Assembly (NCBI RefSeq): GCF_000010805.1
Contig: NC_012522.1
Location: forward strand, 3,162,001 to 3,226,000
Length of the DNA: 64,000 bases
DNA from: Rhodococcus opacus B4
GTDB taxonomy: Bacteria; Actinomycetota; Actinomycetes; Mycobacteriales; Mycobacteriaceae
Direction: 5' to 3'
In this document: one piece after another, positions 26,866-35,344 of the stretch
How the letters are laid out: each line of letters starts with the position of its first letter
Position numbering within the stretch: the first letter of the stretch is position 1
Notes under the pieces: model-generated
Database searches by the model: none
Told to the model about the DNA's origin: nothing
The model's input: only the letters and a program-made list of their open reading frames with translations
Made by a program: the position numbers and the translations under genes

Positions 26866-28200
26866 GTGGTCCATACGCAGCTCACCCCGGAGACGACTCA
26901 GCCCCTCTACGGGGAACAAACCACACTGTCGTTGAACAACTTCCCCGGCCCGGGACGCACCTTCGGTGACGTTCCCGCGTTCGTCCGAAATTATGCGCGG
27001 GTCAAGCTCGCCGCCGCGCAGGCCAATCACGCTCTCGGCGTTCTCGATTCCATACGCCGCGACGCCATCGTCACCGCGTGCCGGGAGATCGCATCCGGTG
27101 ACCACCCCACACAGTTCCCATCGGCATTGCTCCTCGGCGGGGGTGGCACAACGACAAACATGAATGTCAACGAAGTCATCGCGGCACGGGCCACCCTGCT
27201 GGCCGGTGTGACCGTGCACCCGAACGACCACGTCAACGCGTCACAGTCGACGAACGACAGCTACCCGACCGCGATGGCGCTGACGGTGCTGGAGCTGGCC
27301 GAACCCCCACTGGAAGCGCTGGACGAGTTGGTGACCGCTCTCGAGAACAAGGCCACCGAATTCGACGACACCCGGCATCTCGGGCGCACGTGTCTTCGCG
27401 ACGCGGTCAGTCTCAGCGCGGGGCAGTCGCATCGCGCCCAGGCCGCCGCGATCCGGCGGACCGCCGACGGGCTGCGCGTCGCGGTCGGCGCCATGCGGTC
27501 GGTGCCCCTGGGTGCGACAGCGGTCGGCACCGGACTCGGTGCCCCGGACGGCTACCGCGAGCTCGCGATCACCGAGTTGGCCGCCGCGTCCGGCCTGGAT
27601 CTCCGCCCGGCACCGGATCTGTTCGACGCCCTCGCGCATCTCGACCCGTACGCGGACATCGCCGCTGCCGGCGCCCGCACCGGCATGACCATGGCCAAGG
27701 TGGCCGCCGACATCCGACTCCTGTCCTCCGGGCCGACGGGTGGATTCGGCGACCTGACCATCCCCGCCGTCCAGGCGGGATCTTCGATCATGCCGGCGAA
27801 GGTCAACCCCGCCATCCCCGAGTATGTGATGCAGTTGAGCTACCGTATCCGCGGGGCCGCCCACACGATCGAATTCGCCGTCAGTGCAGGAGAACTCGAG
27901 CTCAACGTGATGGAGCCCGTCATCGTCGACGCCCTCGTCACCATCTTCGACGACCTGACGGCCGCGGCAATCTCATTCGCGCGGCGCTGCGTCAACGGAA
28001 TCACCTGGCACGGTCCACGCCGCGAGGAAAACCTCGCCGGTGCCTTCGACTCCTGGGTCACCCTCTCCGCGACCGCCGGATACGAGGCCACCACGGCCCA
28101 GTATCGGAACCGTCCCGCTCACGCGTCGCCGATTTCCACGACGAACGATGAACAACGATCATCGGTCGGTGCGCTCGAGTCACCGGAAGCGTCGAAATAG
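26866..28200 (+). CDS. fumarase/aspartase-superfamily lyase
   Basis: 444 residues from a GTG start (GAAAGG 9 bases upstream). Superfamily signatures: LLLGGGGTTTNMNVNEVIA, NASQSTNDSYPTAM, SGQSH-like LSAGQSHRAQAA, and the mobile catalytic loop GSSIMPAKVNPAIPEYV with its serine. These enzymes remove a fumarate-type product from aspartate, malate or N-substituted aspartates. With the asparaginase-like gene overlapping by one base, a C4-dicarboxylate amide or N-substituted aspartate substrate is conceivable. It could be aspartate ammonia-lyase-like, but specificity cannot be read. Confidence 0.85.
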   Translation: MVHTQLTPETTQPLYGEQTTLSLNNFPGPGRTFGDVPAFVRNYARVKLAAAQANHALGVLDSIRRDAIVTACREIASGDHPTQFPSALLLGGGGTTTNMNVNEVIAARATLLAGVTVHPNDHVNASQSTNDSYPTAMALTVLELAEPPLEALDELVTALENKATEFDDTRHLGRTCLRDAVSLSAGQSHRAQAAAIRRTADGLRVAVGAMRSVPLGATAVGTGLGAPDGYRELAITELAAASGLDLRPAPDLFDALAHLDPYADIAAAGARTGMTMAKVAADIRLLSSGPTGGFGDLTIPAVQAGSSIMPAKVNPAIPEYVMQLSYRIRGAAHTIEFAVSAGELELNVMEPVIVDALVTIFDDLTAAAISFARRCVNGITWHGPRREENLAGAFDSWVTLSATAGYEATTAQYRNRPAHASPISTTNDEQRSSVGALESPEASK

Positions 28201-29237
28201 TGGACCATCATCGTCGAATTGCGTTGTGCACTCTCGGGGGAACGATCGCGGCCCAACCACACCCGACCTCGGGTGCCGGGGTGGTGCCGGGAGAGATCTC
28301 CCCATCACTGGGAACCGCTACCGTCCTGTCCGATGCCGGCGTCGAAGTCTCCGAACGCCGATTCGGACAAGTCGCGTCGGCTGCGGTGGATTTCGGCACC
28401 ATTCGCGAAGTTCTCACCCACGCAGAGCAGGAAGCCGAGCGAGGCGCGGCGGGGATCGTCGTCACCTGCGGCACGGACATGCTCGAGGAATTCGCGTTCG
28501 CACTGGACGTTCAGTGGTCGAGGCCGATCCCGCTGGTCGCGACCGGAGCAATGCGCCATCCCGGGCTCCCGAGCGCGGACGGACCGGCGAACCTCACTGC
28601 CGCGCTGCGCATTGCCTCCGAACCCTCGTTGACCGAACTGGGGTGCCTCGTGGTGATGAACGATCGCATCCACTCACCCTGGCAGCTGCAGAAACGGCAC
28701 ACCTCGAACGCAGACGCATTCACGTCCGTACACTCCGGACCCGTCGGGGAGGTCTGCGAGAATCTCGTCCACATCTATTCGCCACCAGCCCGGAGGCCTT
28801 CGATCACCGTCCCATTCGACGCGGAGTTCCCCCCGGTCGCAGTGCTCAAGACCGCTCTGGCGGACGACGGCCGCATCCTCGAACCCCTGGTCGCCCTCGG
28901 CTATCGGGGGCTGGTCGTCGAAGCAGCGGGCGGCGGATCAGTCCCGCCGGCGTGGGCGACACCGCTGGGAAAGCTGGCCCGGGAAATTCCGGTCCTGTAT
29001 GCCACACGGACCGGAGCCGGGCCCGCCCTGCGATCCACCTATGGAGGAACCGGCGCCGAGATCGACCTACAGAACCGGGGCCTGATCCCCGCCGGAACAC
29101 TCGACGGCCTCAAAGCACGAGTCCTCCTGACAGTCCTCCTCGCCGCAGGCGCCGACGAGAAGGAAATCCGGCACGCGTTGGAGGGCTACACGACGTCGAC
29201 GTGCAACGCCTCCGCGCAAGCCCTGGATGCCATCTGA
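28200..29237 (+). CDS. asparaginase-family amidohydrolase
   Basis: 345 residues from a GTG that overlaps the lyase stop by one base. Nucleophile region CTLGGTIAAQ, second triad IVVTCGTDMLEEFAFAL and GAMRHPGLPSADGPANLTAAL, plus the lysine region LVVMNDRIHSPWQLQKRHTSNADAF. The usual HGTDT motif reads CGTDM here, so substrate choice may differ from plain asparagine. It would release ammonia from an amide; it is the last gene of the GntR-controlled plus-strand operon. Confidence 0.85.
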   Translation: MDHHRRIALCTLGGTIAAQPHPTSGAGVVPGEISPSLGTATVLSDAGVEVSERRFGQVASAAVDFGTIREVLTHAEQEAERGAAGIVVTCGTDMLEEFAFALDVQWSRPIPLVATGAMRHPGLPSADGPANLTAALRIASEPSLTELGCLVVMNDRIHSPWQLQKRHTSNADAFTSVHSGPVGEVCENLVHIYSPPARRPSITVPFDAEFPPVAVLKTALADDGRILEPLVALGYRGLVVEAAGGGSVPPAWATPLGKLAREIPVLYATRTGAGPALRSTYGGTGAEIDLQNRGLIPAGTLDGLKARVLLTVLLAAGADEKEIRHALEGYTTSTCNASAQALDAI

Positions 29238-29566
29238 TCCGTCGTTCACCATGCGCGCTGTCGTCACGGGGACAGCGCCGCGCAGCCGTGACTGGATGGC
29301 CCTCGGCGTTCTACTGCCTGATCTTGGCCACGCCCCGCTGGATACAACGCCGGACTCGGGGCGGTGTTGCAGTCACGTGGCATGCCGTCCGGCCATCCGG
29401 ACTACGAAAATCAGACCAAGCCCTACGTGGCAAAGATCCGCGCAACCGAGAATCAATTCGCAAAGATGCTCTCGCCTTTCGGTGCCCTGTCGCTCTCGGG
29501 GATCGGTGGAGTAATCGTCGAGAAGGCGTCCGAGTTCCTCGGGCCTCCCGATGTCTGGAGCGGCGT
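29238..29566. other. intergenic region with possible gene remnant
   Basis: An imperfect hairpin (TGCGCG-CTGTC/GACAG-CGC..CGCA) lies at about 29252-29285, just past the asparaginase stop. An open frame from 29382 (ATGCCGTCCGGCCAT) reads like protein for about 55 residues (including QTKPYVAKIRATENQFAKML) but then runs into the terminator and the antisense phosphatase gene. It may be the remnant of a truncated small gene; no family recognised. Confidence 0.4.
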
Positions 29567-29636
29567 AGGCGCTTCGCGCCCGTGCGCCTTTCTGGTAGCG
29601 CCAACAACCAAAAAGGCTCACGGGCGCGGAGCGCCT
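29567..29636. terminator. long bidirectional terminator-like stem
   Basis: AGGCGCTTCGCGCCCGTG pairs with CACGGGCGCGGAGCGCCT (one G:U), and inner GCCTTT/AAAGGC arms extend the stem. It lies between the plus-strand island and the minus-strand operon whose last stop codon falls inside the right arm. Confidence 0.75.
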
Positions 29637-30367
29637 GTGAGCAATTCAGTCAGTCGACGGACGTCGTCGGCGCCTATCCCGTTGTCCCGCAGCAGAGCGT
29701 GGACGCCGCCGTACCGCTGGTCGACGTGGTCGAGGAAACGCTCCACCACGTCCGCCGGCGCCGTCCATGCCTCCGGCGGGTAGAGGTCGGCTGCTGCGCC
29801 GTAGGAGCCCATCCGGCGCAGGCGGCGCATCGATGCGACGACGTCGTCGGGGGCGGCCCCGTAGTCGGCGGCGATCTCCGCACGGAGCACCCCGATGGCG
29901 TCGAGGAGCAGTGCGATCGCCACCCCCGTACGGTCCTTACCGACGGTGCAGTGCACCAGAACCGGGAGGACATCCGGTTCGAGAAGCCGGGCGCACAGGG
30001 ACACGACCCCGTTGGCGTCCTCGGCGAGGTATTTCAGGTAGCGGGTGACCAGTGGGTCGTCACCGTCCATCGGTGCGACCGCCGAATCCTCCGCCACGCG
30101 GTCGCCGATGCTGAACGGGTGCGAGAAGTGGCCGATGCGCAACTCGTCGAGCGGCCCACGTCCTTCGACGGCGACCTCGTGGGGCAGCCGCAGGTCGATG
30201 GTCGCCCGGATCCCGGTGTCGGCGATCAGCGCCCGCGCAGACTCCTCGTCGAGGAACTGCGGTGTGCCGCTCCGGAAGAGGATTCCGCTCCGAACGCGGC
30301 CGCCGTCCCGGGTCCGGAGTCCACCGACGTCCCGGAACCCGAGCAGCCCGGCGTACGCGGTGGTCAC
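29618..30367 (-). CDS. tyrosine-phosphatase-family protein, last gene of carboxylation operon
   Basis: 249 residues. Active-site loop VLVHCTVGKDRTGVAIALLL (CX5R, Cys near residue 140), N-terminal FRDVGGLRT and FRSGTPQFLDEE as in the MptpB/Tyr_phosphatase_3 group. It overlaps the thiolase gene by 4 bases. In an operon that appears to make an aryl- or enol-phosphate intermediate, a phosphotyrosine-phosphatase fold is a logical enzyme for removing that phosphate; a signalling role is the alternative. Confidence 0.9.
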   Translation of the reverse strand: MTTAYAGLLGFRDVGGLRTRDGGRVRSGILFRSGTPQFLDEESARALIADTGIRATIDLRLPHEVAVEGRGPLDELRIGHFSHPFSIGDRVAEDSAVAPMDGDDPLVTRYLKYLAEDANGVVSLCARLLEPDVLPVLVHCTVGKDRTGVAIALLLDAIGVLRAEIAADYGAAPDDVVASMRRLRRMGSYGAAADLYPPEAWTAPADVVERFLDHVDQRYGGVHALLRDNGIGADDVRRLTELLTGAPRP

Positions 30368-31503
30368 GACTGCGTGGACAGGATGGTGACGACGCAGGCG
30401 TTGCCGTCCATTCCCGCCGCTCCCCCGCCCATCGTCTCCACCAGCCCGACACGGTGCCGGTCGACTTGCCGCGCGCCTGCCCTACCCCGGAGCTGCCAGG
30501 CGATTTCCGCGAGCTGCGCCATTCCTGTCGCGCCGAGCGGATGACCGCGCGAGAGCAACCCGCCGCTCGGATTGACCGGTTGCGCCCCGTCGCGGGTGGT
30601 GTGCCCGGAGGGGGCGAGTTCGGCGCCCTTGCCGCGGGGTGCGATACCGAGCGCTTCGAGGGTGATGATCTCCCCGATGGTGAAGGCGTCGTGCACCTCG
30701 AGCACGTCGATTTCCTGTGGGGTGCGATCGGCCTGCGCGAAGGCCTTTTCGGCGGCGCGGGCCACGCTGGCGTATCCCCAGACGTCCTCGCTGCGCTGGT
30801 CCCACAGGGCTCCGGAGACCATCGCGGACGCCTCGATCCGCAGATCGTTGCGGTTGCCGCGGTCACCGCCGACGATCGCGGCGCCGGCTCCGTCGCTGGT
30901 CGGGCAGCACTGCAGGAACGTGAGGGGTTCGGCGATCAACCGGGAGTCGAGCACCTCCTGAATGGTCGGCACCGTCCCCCGCAACTGGGCGCGCGGATTG
31001 TCCATCCCGTTGCTCTTGTTCTTCACCGCGATGGCGGCGAGTTGTTCCGGGGTGACCCCGAATTCACCGACATACCGCTGTGCCTGCAGGGCGTACAGCC
31101 CCGGCAACGGCAGCGACGCAGCACCTTCCGGGTCGGTCGCCTCGGGAACGATCGCCCCGGAGAACAGCGTCGACATCTGATCGACGCCGAGCACCAGAAC
31201 GCACCGGAATCGGCCGTGCCGTACCGCTTCGACCGCCTCGTGGTAGGCGGCGGTGCCGCTGGCGCACGCGTTTTCGACGGTCCACATCGGCACGGACGGA
31301 ATGCCGAGTCCGCGTTGGATACGCGTCGCCACCCCGGGCGGGCCGAACACCGACCCGACGATGATGGCGTCGATCGCGTCGGGCCGGATGCCGGCGTCCT
31401 GCACCGCCTCGGCGACCGCGGTCCAGGCCAGCGATTCGACCCGCTGGTCCGGGAACCGGCCGTACGACGACGTTCCGACGCCCCACAACATGGCCTGGTT
31501 CAT
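30364..31503 (-). CDS. thiolase-family protein
   Basis: 379 residues. Thiolase fold with the nucleophile cysteine in VENACASGTAAYHEA (near residue 86), EVHDAFTIGEIITLEALG for the catalytic His and NPSGGLLSRGHPLGATGMAQLAE near the C-terminus. It belongs to the SCP-x/lipid-transfer-type thiolases that often pair with DUF35 proteins; the DUF35 gene overlaps directly upstream. Thiolysis of a beta-ketoacyl-CoA formed after carboxylation and CoA ligation is the expected role. Confidence 0.9.
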   Translation of the reverse strand: MNQAMLWGVGTSSYGRFPDQRVESLAWTAVAEAVQDAGIRPDAIDAIIVGSVFGPPGVATRIQRGLGIPSVPMWTVENACASGTAAYHEAVEAVRHGRFRCVLVLGVDQMSTLFSGAIVPEATDPEGAASLPLPGLYALQAQRYVGEFGVTPEQLAAIAVKNKSNGMDNPRAQLRGTVPTIQEVLDSRLIAEPLTFLQCCPTSDGAGAAIVGGDRGNRNDLRIEASAMVSGALWDQRSEDVWGYASVARAAEKAFAQADRTPQEIDVLEVHDAFTIGEIITLEALGIAPRGKGAELAPSGHTTRDGAQPVNPSGGLLSRGHPLGATGMAQLAEIAWQLRGRAGARQVDRHRVGLVETMGGGAAGMDGNACVVTILSTQS

Positions 31504-31913
31504 CGCTGTCCCTCCGCAGTGGCGAAGAGGTCGCCGTCGTCTGTTCCGGTGATCTCGACCCGGGTGCCGAGTGCGAGCACGGCCGGTTCGGCGAGGTGGA
31601 CGAGGACCCGGGGGCCGTCGTCGAGGTCGATGTACGCCAGCCCGAACGGCGGCCGGTGCGTGCCGACCGGGATGGCGACCACCGTCGACGACCAGGTCGT
31701 GCCCGTGCGGGCGAAGCGGGCCGGCTCGGTTGTGCTGTAGCACACCGGGCACCACGGCAGATGCTGCTGCGCGGTCGGGTACCGGCACGCCGTGCACCGC
31801 GAGCCGAGCACGGCGTCCCCGGCGAGGACCGGCCGCGAGTCCGCGACATGCAGTCCCCCGACGGCGGAGCCGGCCCGCCGCTTCGTCGGGCGTCCCACCC
31901 CGAGTTCGCTCAT
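31500..31913 (-). CDS. DUF35 OB-fold/zinc-ribbon protein
   Basis: 137 residues. Rubredoxin-like zinc ribbon (CTACRYPTAQQHLPWCPVC, residues about 40-58) followed by an OB-fold (GTTWSSTVVAIPVGTHRPPFGLAYIDLDDGPRVLVHL). Such proteins form complexes with thiolases and aldolases acting on CoA thioesters. Its start shares one base with the carboxyltransferase stop. Confidence 0.9.
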   Translation of the reverse strand: MSELGVGRPTKRRAGSAVGGLHVADSRPVLAGDAVLGSRCTACRYPTAQQHLPWCPVCYSTTEPARFARTGTTWSSTVVAIPVGTHRPPFGLAYIDLDDGPRVLVHLAEPAVLALGTRVEITGTDDGDLFATAEGQR

Positions 31914-33412
31914 CAGTGGTCGCCTTCCAGCGTCAGCGAGAAGTCCTCGGCCTCGATGTGCAGGTACGCGCCGACGGACGTCTCGACCAGGTCCCTGATG
32001 TACTTCATCTGCGTGCTGGTGGGGGCGAAGTCGCGGTTGCGTTGCGGGGTCGCGCGCATGATGTCGATGTCGTTCTCGGGAACGAGCAGTCGCAGGAGCA
32101 GTTCGTCGTCGCTGATCGACTCGCCGAACTTCTTGCGCAGTTCGTCCAGGCTCGGCTGCGGAGGCTCCCAGTTCTGGTAGCTCTTCGCCTTGGGGGAGCT
32201 CATGATGGTGTCGAGCACGTTCGGGTCCATCGGCGCGGCCGGTGTGCCGTAGAAGCCGTGCGCGTAGATCATCACCTCGTCCGGCACCACCGAATACCGC
32301 GATCCCGTCACCACGTTCAGCACCGCCTGGGTGCCGACCAGCTGTGAGAACGGGGTAGCCATGACCGGATAGCCGAGTTCTTCTCGCACCCGGGACATCT
32401 CGTCGAGCACCTCTTCGAAACGGTCCTCCATGCCACGGTCCCGCAGCTGCGCCTTGAACGTGCCCGCCATCCCGCCGGGAAGCTGGTGACGGTACTGGAA
32501 CAGGGAGTACTCGGCCGGCTGACCGACCGGCAGGTCCTCGTACTCCGCGACGCGCAGCAGGTGCTGCTCGACCGCGGCGAAGCGGGACTCGTCGAGGTCG
32601 ACGTCGAAACCCGCGTAGCGCAGATTCGCCACCGTGTTCTCGGTGGAGGGCAGCGACACTCCGGCGGCCAGCGGGCGGCTCGCGGTGTGCACGCGGTCGG
32701 CACCGGCGAGGACGGCCTCGAGGTAGTTCAGCGGCGCGAGCGCGTTGTTGCTGTGGAAGTGGACCTCCACCGGCAGGTTGCCGGCCGCGCCCTTGATCGC
32801 CGCGACGAGGGAGCGGGTGCGCTCGGGGGTGAGCAGTCCGGCCGCGTCCTCGAGTTCGATACCGTCGGCGCCGGTCGCGACCAGCTCCCGCGTGCGGGCG
32901 GCGTAGTACTCGTCGGTGTGGTACGGGGTGTCGGCGTAGAGGATGCAGGGCAGCGCCTGACCACCCTCGGCCTGGACGGTCTTGACCAGGCGGCCGATCT
33001 TGTCGATGTTGAACAGGCCGTCGTAGATCCAGAAGCTGCCGATGCCGTGCGCGATCAGCCGCTGCACCCACAGGTCCATCACGCTGTCCGCGGTGAGTCC
33101 GAAGGTGACGATGCCGTTGCTTCGGGTGCCGGCTCGGACCGTCGTCTCCGGCATGGACTTCGACAGCGAGATCAGCTGCTCCCACGGATCTTCCTTGCAG
33201 TGCCGCACCAGCACCTCGAAGATCGAACTGCCGGCGAGGTCAATGGTGTGGAAGCCGGTGCGGTCGAGCTCGGCGGCCATGGGCAGGCCCATGTCCTTGC
33301 GCAGCCGCATGCCCCACCAGCTCTGCGGGCCGTCGCGCAGAGTCTGGTCGACGATGTCGATCTTGCGCCGGGTGCCGTCGTCGTTGCGCGGAGCGATGTC
33401 GAGGTAACTCAT
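31913..33412 (-). CDS. biotin-dependent carboxyltransferase (pyruvate/oxaloacetate carboxyltransferase type)
   Basis: 499 residues. HMGL-like barrel: IDIVDQTLRDGPQSWWG at the N-terminus with the metal Asp, EVHFHSNNALAPLNYLEA with the metal His pair, GIELEDAAGLLTPE, and the PYC/OADA post-barrel domain (GGMAGTFKAQLRD, YPVMATPFSQLVGTQAVLNV). It moves CO2 from carboxybiotin to a carbon acid. It is encoded with its own biotin carboxylase and carrier, as in the acetovanillone-type carboxylases, rather than as oxaloacetate decarboxylase with a membrane pump. Confidence 0.9.
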   Translation of the reverse strand: MSYLDIAPRNDDGTRRKIDIVDQTLRDGPQSWWGMRLRKDMGLPMAAELDRTGFHTIDLAGSSIFEVLVRHCKEDPWEQLISLSKSMPETTVRAGTRSNGIVTFGLTADSVMDLWVQRLIAHGIGSFWIYDGLFNIDKIGRLVKTVQAEGGQALPCILYADTPYHTDEYYAARTRELVATGADGIELEDAAGLLTPERTRSLVAAIKGAAGNLPVEVHFHSNNALAPLNYLEAVLAGADRVHTASRPLAAGVSLPSTENTVANLRYAGFDVDLDESRFAAVEQHLLRVAEYEDLPVGQPAEYSLFQYRHQLPGGMAGTFKAQLRDRGMEDRFEEVLDEMSRVREELGYPVMATPFSQLVGTQAVLNVVTGSRYSVVPDEVMIYAHGFYGTPAAPMDPNVLDTIMSSPKAKSYQNWEPPQPSLDELRKKFGESISDDELLLRLLVPENDIDIMRATPQRNRDFAPTSTQMKYIRDLVETSVGAYLHIEAEDFSLTLEGDH

Positions 33413-34818
33413 GAGATCTTCTCCAGATAGTCGGGGAGGCCGCGAGAGGCGATCCACTCGGTCGTGACGGTGCCGGCCCGGAAGTCCGGATGGTCCAGTG
33501 CCACACGGGCGAAATCGGCGGTGGTGGGAACTCCGGTCACCCCGAGCCTCCCGAGGGCGGCAACCATCCGATCCGCAGCGACGTCACGGTCGGGTCCGTG
33601 CGCCACGATCTTCGCCAGCAGCGAGTCGTAGTACGGCGTGACGACGTAGCCGGGTTCGCAGTGGCTGTCGACGCGGATTCCCGTGCCCTCCGGGGGATCC
33701 CAGGTCTGCACCGTTCCGGGGTTGGGGATGAAACCCCGGGCCGGGTCTTCGGTGGTGATGCGGACCTCGATGGCGTGTCCGGTCAGGTCGATGTCGTCCT
33801 GGGTGAACCGCAGCGGCTCACCGGCCGCCGAGCGCAACTGCTCGGCGACGAGATCGACACCCGTGACCATCTCCGTGACCGGGTGTTCCACCTGGATTCG
33901 CGCGTTGAACTCGAGGAAGGCAAATTCGGAACGGTCTGCGTCGTAGATGAATTCGACGGTCCCGGCGCTGTCGAGTTCGAGCGCCTCGGCGAACGCGACG
34001 CCGCTGCGGTGGATGTGCTGCCGGATCTCCTCCGGCAGGTTGGGTGCCGGCGACTCCTCCACCACCTTTTGGTGGCGCCGTTGCAGGGTGCAGTCGCGTT
34101 CCCCGAGATGGATGACGGAGCCGTGCTTGTCCCCGAGCACCTGGACCTCGATGTGCCGGGCATTACGGATGAACCGTTCGACGTAGAGCCGTCCGTCGCC
34201 GAACGCCGACTGCGCCTCGGCCCCGGCGGGCGACCAGCGGGCCCGCAACTCGGATTCGTTCTCCACCACCGACATGCCGCGGCCGCCGCCGCCGGCAGCG
34301 GCCTTGACCAGAACCGGGTAACCGAGTTCGGCCGCGGCGGCGACCGCGGCCTCGGCCGAGTCGAGTACCGGAGATCCCGACAACACGGGAATGTTCGCCG
34401 AGCGTGCGAGTTCGCGGGCCCGGGCCTTGTCCCCGGCCTCGGCGACCGCCGCCGGCCGCGGTCCGACGAACGTGAGGCCCTCGGCGACGCAGGCGGCGGC
34501 GAATTCCGGGTTTTCGGACAGGAACCCGTAGCCGGGGTGCACGGCATCGCAGCCGGCGCCGAGGGCGGCGCTGAGCACCGCGGGGATCGACAAATAGCTC
34601 TGCCCGGCCGGGGCGGGACCGATGCAGACGGCGCGATCGGCCAACCGGGCGGCGAGCCCGTCGCGGTCCACCGTCGAGGTCACCGCGACCGTTTCGATGC
34701 CGTGGGTGCGGCAGGCCGTGATCACCCGTACCGCGATCTCGCCGCGGTTGGCGACCAGGACCCGCCGCAGTGGGGTGCGGCGCGGCGGCTCGGTGGTCAG
34801 GGTCGACGGGCTAGCCAT
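33409..34818 (-). CDS. accC: biotin carboxylase subunit
   Basis: 469 residues. ATP-grasp biotin carboxylase: VLVANRGEIAVRVI at the start, DAVHPGYGFLSENPEFA, VKAAAGGGGRGM glycine-rich loop, HIEVQVLGDKHG, ERDCTLQRRHQKVVEESPAP and FLEFNARIQVEHPVTEMVTGVDLV. It carboxylates biotin on the carrier using bicarbonate and ATP. It overlaps the carrier gene by 8 bases and the carboxyltransferase gene by 4. The symbol is by family only; this is a pathway-specific copy. Confidence 0.93.
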   Translation of the reverse strand: MASPSTLTTEPPRRTPLRRVLVANRGEIAVRVITACRTHGIETVAVTSTVDRDGLAARLADRAVCIGPAPAGQSYLSIPAVLSAALGAGCDAVHPGYGFLSENPEFAAACVAEGLTFVGPRPAAVAEAGDKARARELARSANIPVLSGSPVLDSAEAAVAAAAELGYPVLVKAAAGGGGRGMSVVENESELRARWSPAGAEAQSAFGDGRLYVERFIRNARHIEVQVLGDKHGSVIHLGERDCTLQRRHQKVVEESPAPNLPEEIRQHIHRSGVAFAEALELDSAGTVEFIYDADRSEFAFLEFNARIQVEHPVTEMVTGVDLVAEQLRSAAGEPLRFTQDDIDLTGHAIEVRITTEDPARGFIPNPGTVQTWDPPEGTGIRVDSHCEPGYVVTPYYDSLLAKIVAHGPDRDVAADRMVAALGRLGVTGVPTTADFARVALDHPDFRAGTVTTEWIASRGLPDYLEKIS

Positions 34819-35344
34819 CGGTCGGCCTGATCAGGAACAGCACCTGGTCGAACTCGACCAGGTCCGCGTTGGTGGCGCAGATCTGCACGATCTCGCCGCC
34901 CTGCGGGGTGAGCACGGGGTTCATCAACTTCATGACCTCGACGATCGCGATCTGCTGCCCGGCCTCCACGGTCTGCCCGACCTGCACGAACGGCGGATCA
35001 CCCGGGCTCGGCGCCGTCCAGAACGCGCCGACCGTCTGCGATCGGACCTCGATGCAGCCGGCGGTGTCGACCGCGGCGGCCGGTGCCGACGGTGCGGGGG
35101 CGCTCGCAACCGGGGCGGGGGCCGGCGCGACGGAAGCCTGCGGTGCCGGCGGCGCGGCGACGGGAGCGGCCACCGGGGCAGCCGTCGGTGCCGGGGCCGT
35201 GCCCGCGGCCGCCGGGGGGCCGTCCTTGCCGACGGTGATGCGGATACCGTCGAGTTCGAGGGTCATGGAGGCCCATCCGGACTCCTGGAAGGTGCGCAGG
35301 ATCTCCTGCACCTCGCGGTGGGTCACGCGTTCCGACGTGGTCAT
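34811..35344 (-). CDS. accB: biotin carboxyl carrier protein
   Basis: 177 residues. The N-terminal helix-like domain (REVQEILRTFQESGWASMTLELDGIRITVGKDG) is followed by a long Pro/Ala linker (residues about 42-90). The biotinyl domain has the attachment lysine in IVEVMKLMNPV. The swinging linker length is typical of AccB. It serves the adjacent carboxylase and carboxyltransferase. Confidence 0.93.
   Translation of the reverse strand: MTTSERVTHREVQEILRTFQESGWASMTLELDGIRITVGKDGPPAAAGTAPAPTAAPVAAPVAAPPAPQASVAPAPAPVASAPAPSAPAAAVDTAGCIEVRSQTVGAFWTAPSPGDPPFVQVGQTVEAGQQIAIVEVMKLMNPVLTPQGGEIVQICATNADLVEFDQVLFLIRPTDG

Noticed and set aside
29382..29783. Possible plus-strand protein gene of about 130 codons
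   Set aside because: Only its first ~55 codons look protein-like; the rest runs through a strong terminator and antisense to the phosphatase gene. Described as a possible remnant only.
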